From the NCBI RefSeq assembly GCF_016518545.1, contig NZ_JACVTO010000001.1:434001-498000 (forward strand): a stretch of 64,000 nucleotides of DNA. Direction: 5' to 3'. Shown here piece after piece: positions 16,547 to 25,437 of the stretch. The notes beneath the pieces are model-generated. The model saw only the letters and a list, made by a program, of their open reading frames with translations, searched no databases and had not been told where the DNA came from. The first letter of the stretch is position 1; every line of letters starts with the position of its first letter. This DNA is from Pseudomonas sp. S30 (GTDB taxonomy: Bacteria > Pseudomonadota > Gammaproteobacteria > Pseudomonadales > Pseudomonadaceae). The translations under genes were made by a program, and so were the position numbers.

Positions 16547-17839
16547 TCATCGAGTAGCCACGGCAACACCTTGATTTTCGGTACGCAGCCGGTGCACACC
16601 CATAACGCCGATTAGCGATAGCGCTGAAAGCGCGCTGAAGAACAACGCCAGCGGAAGCCACTGCCCCGAGAACTGGTTGGCTAGCATGGTGCCAATGATT
16701 GGTGTGGTGCCACCTGCGATGGCGCAAATGAGCTGGTACGCCATGGATATTCCCGAGTAGCGAAGGTGTGATGGAAATGCCTGTGCGATGAAGCCTGCCA
16801 CGACTGCATACAATGCAGAAATGGTCACCACGCAGAGCGTGATGCCAAGGATCATCAGGCCCAACTTCTGGGTGGTGACCAAGACGAACATGGGATACGG
16901 AACCACAATCGACAGCAATGCAGCCCACATCAGAAACCGCGACTCTCCCACTCGCTCAGCGATGATAGCACTGACTGGCTGAGAAATGAGCTGGAAAACT
17001 GTCACGATGAACAGACAGTCGAGGATCGTTGCCCTATCAATACCCTGGTATTGGGTGACATAAGTGATCATGAAGGTGTTGGTGAAGAAGAAGCCCGCCG
17101 AACCGATTGTTACGGCAAGGGCCGCAAACAAGATCTGTCGCCAGCATGTGCGGATGACTTCGCTAACAGGGAATTTGACGACCTCGTTCTTTGATTTGGC
17201 CTCAACAAATTCTGGCGATTCCTCTACACCGAACCGGATAGCCAAGCCCACCAACATCAGCACGCCACTTATGAGGAAGGGAATGCGCCATCCCCACGCA
17301 AGGAAATCCTCTGGTGACAGTGTCGATACCACCCGGAATGCGATCAGTGCGAGGAGAAGACCTGCTGGACTCCCCAATTGAGCGAAGGACGCGTAGAAGG
17401 TCTTGCGTTTGGCCGGCGCATGCTCGCTGGCCATAAGAACCGCACCGCCCCACTCACCACCGACGGAGATCCCTTGGATGAATCGCAGGACGATGAGCCC
17501 GATAGGTGCCCACATGCCAACGGCTGCGTAACTCGGAAGAAGGCCAATAGCGGTCTTGGCCAAGCCCATCAAAACCATCGTGAACAGCAACATTTTCTTG
17601 CGGCCCAGTCGATCATCCAAATGCCCGAAGACCATGCCGGCCGTTGGCCGCGCAATGAAGCCGACTGCGAACGTGCCGAACGCGGCCAAGGTGCTCAGTA
17701 ACGGATCTGAACCTGGGAAGAAGACCTGCCCTAGCACCAGTGCCGCCGCTGTAGCGTAAATATAGAAGTCGTAAAATTCGATGGTCGTGCCGGCAAATGC
17801 TGCCGCCGCCGCACGCCGCGATTGTGATTTGCTCTTCAT
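16547..17839 (-). CDS. MHS-family (metabolite:H+ symporter) MFS transporter 1
   Basis: The 430-residue protein has ~12 membrane helices and MHS-family signatures: GTTIEFYDFYIYATAAALV at the start of helix 1, GFIARPTAGMVFGHLDDRLGRKK in loop 2-3 and QGISVGGEWGGAVLMASEHAP in helix 4-5. Relatives (ShiA, ProP, KgtP, CitA types) import organic acids or compatible solutes. It is a paralogue of the transporter at 19476-20798 in the same orientation; the M20 deacylase gene lies between them. AGGG precedes ATG 17839. A 52-bp box 100 bp upstream is shared with its paralogue. Confidence 0.88.
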   Translation of the reverse strand: MKSKSQSRRAAAAAFAGTTIEFYDFYIYATAAALVLGQVFFPGSDPLLSTLAAFGTFAVGFIARPTAGMVFGHLDDRLGRKKMLLFTMVLMGLAKTAIGLLPSYAAVGMWAPIGLIVLRFIQGISVGGEWGGAVLMASEHAPAKRKTFYASFAQLGSPAGLLLALIAFRVVSTLSPEDFLAWGWRIPFLISGVLMLVGLAIRFGVEESPEFVEAKSKNEVVKFPVSEVIRTCWRQILFAALAVTIGSAGFFFTNTFMITYVTQYQGIDRATILDCLFIVTVFQLISQPVSAIIAERVGESRFLMWAALLSIVVPYPMFVLVTTQKLGLMILGITLCVVTISALYAVVAGFIAQAFPSHLRYSGISMAYQLICAIAGGTTPIIGTMLANQFSGQWLPLALFFSALSALSLIGVMGVHRLRTENQGVAVATR

Positions 17840-17939
17840 GATGTACCCTTCATTTTTTTTGTTAGGCAGGGAATATCTGGACTGCAGCGAGATGCTCTAA
17901 ATGGCGCTTGTTGGGTTTATCGCCAACTTCATTGGATCA

Positions 17940-17991
17940 ATCAATTTACTAATATTTAAGCTGAAAATAAGCCGAAATAATGTCCACTGTT
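17940..17991 (-). promoter_or_regulatory. Conserved 52-bp box upstream of MHS transporter 1
   Basis: ATCAATTT...TTAAGCTGAAAATAAG...ATAATGTC aligns without gaps to the box at 20853-20904, 37 of 52 positions being identical by my count. The best-conserved parts are ATCAATTT, TTAAGCT and AATGTC. It lies 100 bp before the start codon. A LysR-type operator serving both transporters is the likely reading. Confidence 0.6.
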
Positions 17992-18037
17992 GGTGCTAAT
18001 TCCATCGCGCCGGAAGTGATCCGATCTATCAGAATCT

Positions 18038-18073
18038 AAAAAAAGCCCCAACAAGCGGTCATCCTGACGGGGC
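18038..18073 (-). terminator. Rho-independent terminator of the M20 deacylase gene
   Basis: On the minus strand a GCCCC-GTCA...TGAC-GGGGC stem (18045-18073) is followed by a run of seven Ts (18038-18044). It lies 65 bp past the stop of the deacylase gene. Confidence 0.85.
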
Positions 18074-18137
18074 AAGGAGGGTGAGACCCATCCAAAGTGC
18101 CTGGCATCCCGCCAGGCTAGGAGCAATAGAGCGCGTA

Positions 18138-19436
18138 TCAATCCTGCAGGTTGCACCATTGAGCAATAAACAATGCGATGCTTTTCGTGATCAGTCTCAG
18201 GGACTCGATGTGCACACGCTCATCAAATCCATGGATGTCCAGCGACTTGGGCCCGTAAACGAGTGTAGGCATGTCGCCGTAGATCACGAAAACACGAGCA
18301 TCGAGGTAACCAGGCGTGGTGAAGGACTCGAGCTCACTCTCAAACGCGATCCGGTGGCAATCGCGCAGAGTGTTTTCAGCGTCAGAGCCTTCCTCCAGCA
18401 CGTAGCCCTCGGCGTAGAAGCCGTTGAAGGTGACCTCAGGAGCAAGACCACCAAGGCGAGGATCAGATGCGGCCTCGGCCAGGCATGCCTCGATCTCGGC
18501 ACGGGCTTCATCGGCAGTGGTGCCAGGGTAGATGGCAGCACGCACTTCGAATTCGCACCATGGTGGTACAGTCGAAGGCCAGTCGCCGCCAACGATCTTG
18601 CCGACGTTGAAATTGATCGGATGATCCAAATGCTCGAAGTGACGATGGCAATGGTGCTGGCCGTTCCACTTCGACTCGATCTTGCGTAGAGCTTCCATCG
18701 CGGCGTAGGCAGCATCAATGGCGTTAACGCCAGTCTCCATTTCGCGGTTGTGCGTTGGACGGCCCTTGACCTTGACCTTGAACCAGAGCACACCGACGTT
18801 GGCCCGAACCAGCATGTTCTCTTCAGGCTCAGGAATGATCACGGCATCGGCCTTGTAACCACGAAGCAGCGCTGCAAGAGCACCATTGCCGGTGCATTCT
18901 TCCTCGACCACCGACTGGAAGTAAATCGGGGCCCCAGGTGCATAGCCGGCGGCCTTGATGGCGTCGTAGGCAAAGAGGTTCGCTACGAGACCGGCTTTCA
19001 TGTCCGCCGAACCACGACCATACAGCCAACCGTCGATGATCGCTGGATCCCAAGGAGAGCGGGCCCAGTTTTCGACCGGGCCGGTCGGAACCACATCGAT
19101 ATGACCATTCAAGATCAGCGAACGCCCAGTCTGCTGCTCAGGGCGATAGGTGCCTACAACGTTGAAGGCGTTTTCGTAGGAAACGGTAACGGGCCCGAAG
19201 CCTGGGTGGGACTTAATGTCCTCGACGTCGATCTTCCAACGATCCATCGAAAAGCCGCGCTTGTGCATGGCCTCGTAAAGGAAGTCCTGGGCAGTATGTT
19301 CCTGCTCACGCAACGACGGGATGCGAACGAGATCTTGGGTGAATCGCAATTGAGCGTCGAAGTTGTCATCGACTGCTTTCAGGATGCGCTGAACCTGTTC
19401 AGGCGTCAGCTGATTCTGACCGGTAGTGCTAGTCAT
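18138..19436 (-). CDS. M20-family metallopeptidase/deacylase, ArgE/DapE-like
   Basis: The 432-residue protein has the M20 signatures: LILNGHIDVVP (His112, Asp114), YGRGSADMKAG (bridging Asp145), VVEEECTGNG (catalytic Glu178 and metal Glu179) and a dimerisation domain after ~residue 210. Members remove acyl groups from amino acids (acetylornithine, succinyl-diaminopimelate, N-formyl or N-acyl amino acids) with two zinc ions in the cytoplasm. The GPVENWARSPWDP segment is typical of the ArgE/DapE group with broad N-acyl specificity. It lies 39 bp downstream of MHS transporter 2 in the same orientation, so they are probably one transcript ending at the terminator near 18.05 kb. Confidence 0.85.
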   Translation of the reverse strand: MTSTTGQNQLTPEQVQRILKAVDDNFDAQLRFTQDLVRIPSLREQEHTAQDFLYEAMHKRGFSMDRWKIDVEDIKSHPGFGPVTVSYENAFNVVGTYRPEQQTGRSLILNGHIDVVPTGPVENWARSPWDPAIIDGWLYGRGSADMKAGLVANLFAYDAIKAAGYAPGAPIYFQSVVEEECTGNGALAALLRGYKADAVIIPEPEENMLVRANVGVLWFKVKVKGRPTHNREMETGVNAIDAAYAAMEALRKIESKWNGQHHCHRHFEHLDHPINFNVGKIVGGDWPSTVPPWCEFEVRAAIYPGTTADEARAEIEACLAEAASDPRLGGLAPEVTFNGFYAEGYVLEEGSDAENTLRDCHRIAFESELESFTTPGYLDARVFVIYGDMPTLVYGPKSLDIHGFDERVHIESLRLITKSIALFIAQWCNLQD

Positions 19437-19475
19437 GGATGATTCCTAGATTGGTTTTTATGAGAGGTTAACGGG

Positions 19476-20798
19476 TCAGGCCCGATGGGCAGTCGCAGTA
19501 CCAAGATGCGGATCACGACGCCTCTTGTGAATCGACAGGCCGATCACGGAAACCAAGGTGATCGCCGAAAGCACGGAGTAGAAAACGGCCAGTGGAAACC
19601 ACTGATTGGGGTAAATGTGAGTCAGCCAGGTGCCGATCAAAGGGGTCAGGCCACCAGCAATCGCACCGCAGAATTGGTAGGAAAGTGAGATACCGGTGTA
19701 ACGAATCCGGGTCTCGAATGCAGAGCTGATGAAGCCCGCCATAGCCGAATAAATGGCGGCCATTAAGACAAGAACAATAGCGATGCCGACGATGATGCTG
19801 AGGCTGGTGCCTTGGCTGACCAGCATGAACATTGGGTACGGCGCAGCCACCGATGCTGCAGCAGCGAAGATCAGCACCCGGGACGTGCCAACAGTTTCAG
19901 CAAACCATGCGGCCAGCGGCTGAATGAAGAACTGAATGATCGCGACGACGAACAGGCAATCCAGGATCATCCGGCGATCCAGTCCCAGCGTTTGGGAGGC
20001 ATAGGACAGCATGAAGGTATTGGTGAAGTAGATACCGCCAATCGCCACGGTACAAACGCCCATGCACAGGAGAAGCGTGCGCCATGCAGTCCGGAACACT
20101 TCTCGTGCAGGAATCTCAGTGGTCTCTTTTTCCTCCAGCACTTTGGCGAAATCTGGAGACTCACTGACGCCAATTCGGATGAAGTAGCCGACCAGGAGAA
20201 GCACAGCACTGATCAAGAACGGGATGCGCCAACCCCAGCTAACGAAATCAGCCTCGTCCATGGAGGTGACCATACGGAAAGCTAGCAACGAAAGAATCAA
20301 GCCAGCCGGGCTACCCAGCTGCGCAAAAGAGGCAGCGAAGGTTCGACGTTTGGCCGAGGCATGTTCGCCCGCCATAAGCACTGCCCCGCCCCACTCACCG
20401 CCGACCGCCAAGCCTTGAGCCAGACGCAACACAATCAAGAGGATCGGAGCCAGGATGCCAGCCTGTTCATAACTGGGCAGAAAGCCGATGCCAACTGTCG
20501 CAATGCCCATGATGACCAAAGTGGCCATGAGGGCTTTCTTACGACCAACACGGTCGCCCAAGTGGCCAAAGACAAACCCGCCCAAGGGGCGTGCCAGGAA
20601 GCCAACAGCAAAGGTGCCGAATGCCGCCATGGTGCTCAAGAACGCATCACCCGTAGGGAAGAAAACCTTCCCGAAGACCAAAGCTGCTGCTGTCGCATAG
20701 ATATAAAAATCGTACCACTCGATTGTGGTACCAATGAATGCTGCTGTGGCAGCGCGCACGGGCTGTTTTGCAGCCGGCACATGGGATGTCCCGGTCAT
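19476..20798 (-). CDS. MHS-family MFS transporter 2
   Basis: From ATG 20798 (GAGG upstream; MTGTSHVPAAKQP) the protein has 440 residues, ~12 helices and the MHS signatures GTTIEWYDFYIYATAAALVFG, GFLARPLGGFVFGHLGDRVGRKK and QGLAVGGEWGGAVLMAGEHA. It is a clear paralogue of the transporter at 16547-17839. It is followed closely by the M20 deacylase gene, suggesting import of the acylated substrate, and is divergent from a LysR gene. A longer frame start at 20882 would overlap the control region and is rejected. Confidence 0.88.
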   Translation of the reverse strand: MTGTSHVPAAKQPVRAATAAFIGTTIEWYDFYIYATAAALVFGKVFFPTGDAFLSTMAAFGTFAVGFLARPLGGFVFGHLGDRVGRKKALMATLVIMGIATVGIGFLPSYEQAGILAPILLIVLRLAQGLAVGGEWGGAVLMAGEHASAKRRTFAASFAQLGSPAGLILSLLAFRMVTSMDEADFVSWGWRIPFLISAVLLLVGYFIRIGVSESPDFAKVLEEKETTEIPAREVFRTAWRTLLLCMGVCTVAIGGIYFTNTFMLSYASQTLGLDRRMILDCLFVVAIIQFFIQPLAAWFAETVGTSRVLIFAAAASVAAPYPMFMLVSQGTSLSIIVGIAIVLVLMAAIYSAMAGFISSAFETRIRYTGISLSYQFCGAIAGGLTPLIGTWLTHIYPNQWFPLAVFYSVLSAITLVSVIGLSIHKRRRDPHLGTATAHRA

Positions 20799-20852
20799 GG
20801 TGAAGGCCTCTCTTAGATTTGTTGTGAGATTTATGCGCTCACCGCGACATTC

Positions 20853-20904
20853 GATCAATTTCCGTATTCTTAAGCTCAACATTAGCTAAATTAATGTCTT
20901 GTGC
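20853..20904. promoter_or_regulatory. Conserved 52-bp box between MHS transporter 2 and the LysR gene
   Basis: ATCAATTT...TTAAGCTCAACATTAG...ATTAATGTC is the partner of the box at 17940-17991. It contains an imperfect dyad TTAAGCT-N7-AGCTAAA, close to the LysR T-N11-A pattern. It lies 55 bp before the transporter start and 62 bp before the LysR start, a normal place for autoregulation plus activation. Confidence 0.62.
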
Positions 20905-20966
20905 TAGGATCGCTGAATGAGGTTTGCTACATAGCAACCCGGAAATAAGTGAAATGATGGCCGCAG

Positions 20967-21944
20967 ATGAAAGACAAAAATCACCGTATCAGTGATCGCC
21001 TTGACTGGAATCTACTTCGGACTTTTCTGGTGATCGCGAGAGAGAAAAGCATCAGCTCTGCTGCGGTAAAATTGCACGTCACCCAATCCGCCGTAAGCCA
21101 GGCGCTACGCCGGCTTGAGGATCAGTTCGGGCGAAGGTTGATCGAGCGTCACCATAGTCGGTTCTACCTCACGGCTGCAGGGGAAGAGGTGCTGGCCGCC
21201 GCCGATACCATTTATGGCAATGTGGCTCAGTTGGCGAGCAACGTTTCAGATGCGGAAGAGCAGACCGTGGGCAGGATCAACGTGTTGGTCGCAAGCCGCA
21301 TCCACTCCGCCGTCTACGACGCGTTCTGGGCAAAGTTTCATAAGGCTCATCCCCGCATCGAAGTTGAGCTTGAGGTAATGCCCAGCAGTGAAATTGTTAA
21401 AATCATCCAGCAGAAAGGTGCCACTGCTGGAATCGCCCTTTGCAAGCAGATTCCAAAGCGATTGGAGCACAAAATTTTCCTGCAGCAGAACTACGGCTTG
21501 TTCTGTGGCCAATACCATGACCTCTATGGCAAATCTGACCTCACGATGGAGGATCTTCTGGGTGAGAATTTCGTTTCTTTCACCAGCGATGCACTTGGCG
21601 ATAGCTTGTCGCCACTCACGATCTTCAGGGATCAGCGAGGGTTTTCGGGGACGGTAGTAGCAAGCTCCTCTCAGTACGATGAGGTCAAACGTCTCCTAGT
21701 AGCTGGCTTCGGCATTGGTTGTCTTCCAGAACATAGCGTCCAAGCTGACCTAGAGGAAGGTAGGCTCTGGCGTCTCCCTCCGGATGAGGGAGTCTGTACC
21801 GCAAATCTCTATTTTCTATGGCATGAAGATGCTCAACGGACTGCAGCAGAGAGAACGTTCCTGGACGCATTCAAAGCTCATATCGAGACTTATCCCCTTC
21901 CCCACCGCTTGCTCGCAACCATACCAGCCATATCGGTTGAGTAA
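20967..21944 (+). CDS. LysR-family transcriptional regulator
   Basis: The 325-residue protein has the LysR winged helix (residues ~12-72: DWNLLRTFLVIAREKSISSAA, then TQSAVSQALRRLEDQFG) and an effector domain with GENFVSFTSDALGDSLSPL and AGFGIGCLPEH. It is divergent from MHS transporter 2 with the shared box in between, so it is the likely regulator of both transporters and the deacylase. A decayed paralogue of its effector domain lies at 27904-28545, and the two match through most of that domain, so the regulator was once present twice. The start ATG 20967 is close to two other possible ATGs and could shift slightly. Confidence 0.87.
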   Translation: MKDKNHRISDRLDWNLLRTFLVIAREKSISSAAVKLHVTQSAVSQALRRLEDQFGRRLIERHHSRFYLTAAGEEVLAAADTIYGNVAQLASNVSDAEEQTVGRINVLVASRIHSAVYDAFWAKFHKAHPRIEVELEVMPSSEIVKIIQQKGATAGIALCKQIPKRLEHKIFLQQNYGLFCGQYHDLYGKSDLTMEDLLGENFVSFTSDALGDSLSPLTIFRDQRGFSGTVVASSSQYDEVKRLLVAGFGIGCLPEHSVQADLEEGRLWRLPPDEGVCTANLYFLWHEDAQRTAAERTFLDAFKAHIETYPLPHRLLATIPAISVE

Positions 21945-22153
21945 TTGGCGGCTGCTGAAGATCAGGGTCTGAAGACTATGTGCCCATTGAACCGGGCCAC
22001 TAGGTGTAGAAAAGCAAAAACTTTTCAACAACCTCATACTCCCTAGAAAACAATTTCAGTTACCCCCCTGTGATGGGAGTCTAAAGCAAAGCAATTTTTC
22101 ATCAGAAGAGGGAATATTTTTGTCACCGACGATACGATCTAGGAACAAAAATA

Positions 22154-23188
22154 GTGATCACCATCTTTAGCTCCAACCACCGGCTTCATCACGGCACAGA
22201 ACTCAAGGATGGATCCTTGAAACCGTCGTTTGAAAATCCGCAAAGAGCAGACACCGTCCTGGCTCGCGTTAAAAGCGAGGGCCTTGGCGATGTCATTTCA
22301 GAGCAGCGCTTCGACCGTTCCAACTATGTCCCAGCACACAGCGAGCGTTACGTAACGTTCCTGGAAAACGCCTGGCAGGAGTGGGTGGCCACCGGAAAAA
22401 CGCATGACGCACTGCCCCTTGTATGGCCAGTGCGTGACTTGGCCATCGATAAGGAACCTGGATTCATTGATGGCAAGCTGGGCTTTTACGCAATGGACGC
22501 CGGCGCACCTATCACTCAGGGGACTTGGGAAGCCGTTCGCAGTAGCGCTGATGTCGCCCTGACCGGCATGGAGCGGGTTATTGAGGGTGAGCGAGGCGCT
22601 TTCGCTTTGTGCCGTCCACCAGGACATCATGCTGCTCGCGAATATATGGGCGGATACTGCTATCTAAACAACGCCGCAATTGCAGCAGAACGCTGCCTAC
22701 GTCGCGGGGCAAAGCGAGTAGCCATTCTGGACGTCGACTTCCATCACGGGAACGGAACACAGAACATTTTCTACGACCGGAACGATGTCTTCTTCGCCTC
22801 TATCCATGGTGATCCTTCTGTCTCCTACCCCTACTTCTCGGGGTTCGCAGATGAGAAAGGCGTAGGTATCGGTGAAGGCTTCAATGCTAACTACCCGCTG
22901 CCTCGAGGCACACAGTGGGACACGTTCAGTGTGGCATTAGCGGACTCTCTGAAGCGCGTACAGGCTCACCAGCCCGACTTCCTGATCATCTCATTGGGCG
23001 TGGATACCTTCGAGCATGATCCGATCAGTCATTTTCGCCTGACCAGCAACAACTTCATCCAGATGGGCGAGGCCATCGCGAAGGCCGGCATTCCAACGCT
23101 TTTTGTGATGGAAGGTGGCTACATGGTTGATGAGATCGGCATCAACGCGGTCAACACGCTTCAGGGCTTCGACAGCTTGGCACGCTGA
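22154..23188 (+). CDS. Histone-deacetylase-family amidohydrolase, acetylpolyamine amidohydrolase-like
   Basis: The 344-residue protein has the complete arginase/HDAC-fold active site: tandem His158-His159 (RPPGHHA), zinc ligands Asp195 and His197 (ILDVDFHHGNG) and Asp284 (SLGVDTFEHDP), and the catalytic Tyr323 in MEGGYMV. The opening HRLHHGTELKDG and the YPYFSGFADEKG loop are typical of bacterial acetylpolyamine amidohydrolases (AphA/AphB), which remove acetyl groups from putrescine, cadaverine and similar amines. GTG 22154 has AGGA upstream. It faces a convergent CtlX-like gene across a terminator. The actual substrate could be any N-acyl amine; polyamine activity is the family expectation. 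Confidence 0.85.
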   Translation: MITIFSSNHRLHHGTELKDGSLKPSFENPQRADTVLARVKSEGLGDVISEQRFDRSNYVPAHSERYVTFLENAWQEWVATGKTHDALPLVWPVRDLAIDKEPGFIDGKLGFYAMDAGAPITQGTWEAVRSSADVALTGMERVIEGERGAFALCRPPGHHAAREYMGGYCYLNNAAIAAERCLRRGAKRVAILDVDFHHGNGTQNIFYDRNDVFFASIHGDPSVSYPYFSGFADEKGVGIGEGFNANYPLPRGTQWDTFSVALADSLKRVQAHQPDFLIISLGVDTFEHDPISHFRLTSNNFIQMGEAIAKAGIPTLFVMEGGYMVDEIGINAVNTLQGFDSLAR

Positions 23189-23217
23189 AAAAAAATCCCC
23201 ATCTCAAAGGGTGGGGA
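23188..23217 (-). terminator. Terminator of the ctlX-like gene
   Basis: A stem TCCCCATC/GGGTGGGGA (23196-23217) with a run of eight Ts on the minus strand (23188-23195) lies just past the stop of the CtlX-like gene and abuts the stop of the convergent deacetylase gene. Confidence 0.8.
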
Positions 23218-23228
23218 CTTTCACTGAA

Positions 23229-24167
23229 CTACTTGCGAGGAGAGAGGTGAATCCCAGCGATCATGCATCGCACCGAGCCACCAGCCATTTCTATAGTCGG
23301 CACATCCAAAGGCACCAACCTGGCCGAGCGCTCAATCCGCTGTTTCTGCTCCTGCGTCAGGCTGTTGAACGCCCGGCGAGAGAGGGCCAAGATCCGCCCA
23401 TCACGTCCCGACAACTCAATGGCATTGCCGGCAAACTCGCCGATCTGCTGGTTGGTCAGGTCGATCACATCGCGGCCCGACTCCATCAGCCGCATACGCA
23501 CTTCCTCTGCACGAGCCTTGTTCGTGAAGGTGCCAAAACCAACAAGTGCGAACTCGGTGGCCACGCACATCAGAACGTTGGTGTGATAAATCGGTGCGCC
23601 CTTCTCGTCCGCCGTATCGAACACCATCGGCTCGAAATTGAAGTGCGTGCTAAAGCGCTCCAGGGCAATCGGATCAGCTCGGTTGGAACGGGCGGTGTAG
23701 GCCACGCGAGACATGTGGTCGAACACCATTGCACCAGTGCCCTCCAGGAAGAGCTCGTCTTGCTCGAGGCCAGAATAGTCGATGACGTCCTGAACTCGGT
23801 ATTCCTGCTTGAGCATTTCAATCACGTCGGCACGGCGCTCACGACGACGGTTGGGAGAGTACATCGAGTAGATCGCGACATGGCCGCCAGGATGAGTGGA
23901 GAACCAGTTATTCGGGAAGACCGAATCAGGAGTGTTGCTCTCGCCAAAGTCTTCGAACAGATGCACTCGGACACCCTCGGCCTCCAGCCTTCCGGCAGCA
24001 TGGGCCACCTCATCTCGAGCAACATCGGCAAGGGCTTGCGCCGCGATGTCGGGATTTGAGCTTTGGAACGAGTTGTCCGCAGCGGTTTCCGGGTTAGGGG
24101 TAAAGGCGTGAGGCTTGACCATTACCACTGCTGCAGGCGCTTGAATCGAACGCGTAGGGAATGCCAT
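23229..24167 (-). CDS. ctlX: CtlX-like citrulline hydrolase (amidinotransferase/arginine deiminase fold)
   Basis: The 312-residue protein belongs to the guanidino-group-modifying superfamily: early substrate-binding FPNNWFSTH, LEGTGAMVFD, then the catalytic His195 (IYHTNVLM) and Cys301 near the end (GGSVRCMIAGIHL). The VMVKPHAFTPNPETAADNSFQ start and VFPNNW motif match the citrulline-utilisation hydrolase CtlX, which cleaves citrulline to ornithine, CO2 and ammonia; other superfamily members act on arginine or dimethylarginine. It is followed upstream (35 bp) by ornithine cyclodeaminase on the same strand, which would use the product. Function by homology and context; not proved. Confidence 0.82.
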   Translation of the reverse strand: MAFPTRSIQAPAAVVMVKPHAFTPNPETAADNSFQSSNPDIAAQALADVARDEVAHAAGRLEAEGVRVHLFEDFGESNTPDSVFPNNWFSTHPGGHVAIYSMYSPNRRRERRADVIEMLKQEYRVQDVIDYSGLEQDELFLEGTGAMVFDHMSRVAYTARSNRADPIALERFSTHFNFEPMVFDTADEKGAPIYHTNVLMCVATEFALVGFGTFTNKARAEEVRMRLMESGRDVIDLTNQQIGEFAGNAIELSGRDGRILALSRRAFNSLTQEQKQRIERSARLVPLDVPTIEMAGGSVRCMIAGIHLSPRK

Positions 24168-24201
24168 TCAGAAATACCGATGTTGGGTGCTGGTCTTGTA
24201 G

Positions 24202-25254
24202 TTATGCAACGCGTCGGATGCGTTTCTTGGCGGAACGGCCACGAGTATGGCTGAACAGATCTTTCGGATCGTCCTCAACCCACGGTACTAGATCGATCTT
24301 GGTGCCGGCGCCCCGCTTCTGCGCCTGCGCCAGGACATAACGCAGCACCGAATAGTCTTCCAGAGCGAAACCGACAGAGTCGAAGACGGTAACTTGGTCA
24401 TCGCTTTGGCGCCCTTCCTGCTCACCGGTCAGCACACGCCACAGGTCAATAACAGGAGAGTCGGCTTCAAGCTGCTGGATGTCACCCTCGATGCGGGTTT
24501 GCGGCTCGTATTCCACGAATACACGAGATTTACGCAGTACATCTGCGTGCAGTTCGGTCTTGCCGGGGCAGTCGCCGCCCACGGCATTCAGGTGCATACC
24601 AGGCTCGAGCATTTCTGGAGTGATGATGGTGGCGTAAGACTTGTCCGCAGTAACAGTGGTCACGACGTCCGCACCGCGAACTGCCTCAGCAACACTTTGG
24701 GCACGGGTGATTTTGAGGTCAGTGTACTCCTGCAGGTTTCGAACGAGCTTGGCGGTCGCCTGAGGGTCGACGTCATAGGCAACGATCTCCTGGATGCCCA
24801 GGTGCTTGTGGAAGGCTAGCGCCTGGAATTCGCTCTGAGCGCCGTTGCCGATGAGAGCCATTTTCCTTGAGTTCGGACGGGCCAACGCTTTGGCGGCCAT
24901 CAGCGAGGTTGCAGCAGTACGCAGCGCAGTGGCGATAGTCAGCTCGGAAAGCAGCATCGGATAACCTGTCTCGACGTCCGCCAAAACGCCGAAGGCCATC
25001 ACAGTATGGAGATCCTTGAAGGTATTGGACGGATGGCCATTCACGTACTTGAACGCGTACTGACTGGTGTCCGCCACAGGCATCAACTCGATAACGCCAA
25101 CTTCCGAGTGGCTCGCTACCCGAGCTGACTTGTCAAATTCAGGCCAGCGCTTGAAGTCGTCGCGAATGACTTCCGAAAGCTCACCCAGAAAGTCAACTAC
25201 GCCGATATCACTTACCAGGTCGGACATAGTAGGTACGTCGATGAAATGCGTCAT
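24202..25254 (-). CDS. Ornithine cyclodeaminase
   Basis: The 350-residue protein begins MTHFIDVPTMSDLVSDIG at ATG 25254, with AAGGTG upstream; a longer frame to 25383 is rejected because it adds an atypical leader. The NAD-binding Rossmann motif is ALIGNGAQSEFQ and the substrate loop includes HPSNTFKDLHTVMAFG. The catalytic Asp is expected in LNAVGGDCPGKTEL. The enzyme turns ornithine into proline and ammonia. It is transcribed before the CtlX-like gene and is divergent from an Lrp-type regulator, so citrulline -> ornithine -> proline is a plausible two-gene route. Confidence 0.9.
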   Translation of the reverse strand: MTHFIDVPTMSDLVSDIGVVDFLGELSEVIRDDFKRWPEFDKSARVASHSEVGVIELMPVADTSQYAFKYVNGHPSNTFKDLHTVMAFGVLADVETGYPMLLSELTIATALRTAATSLMAAKALARPNSRKMALIGNGAQSEFQALAFHKHLGIQEIVAYDVDPQATAKLVRNLQEYTDLKITRAQSVAEAVRGADVVTTVTADKSYATIITPEMLEPGMHLNAVGGDCPGKTELHADVLRKSRVFVEYEPQTRIEGDIQQLEADSPVIDLWRVLTGEQEGRQSDDQVTVFDSVGFALEDYSVLRYVLAQAQKRGAGTKIDLVPWVEDDPKDLFSHTRGRSAKKRIRRVA

Positions 25255-25437
25255 TGTTATACACCTTAAAAGTGCTCCCACCCTGATGGCATGCAAAGCG
25301 GTCGCTATCTGTGAATTTTTTGATCTCCGAAATCTTGATGAAGAAATGAAGCAATTTGAAGCATGCAGGTTGCCAGATTTCATAGATTTCTAGACAATCT
25401 GGTCACTAAAAACAGCAATATGGATGGAACAAGGCAA

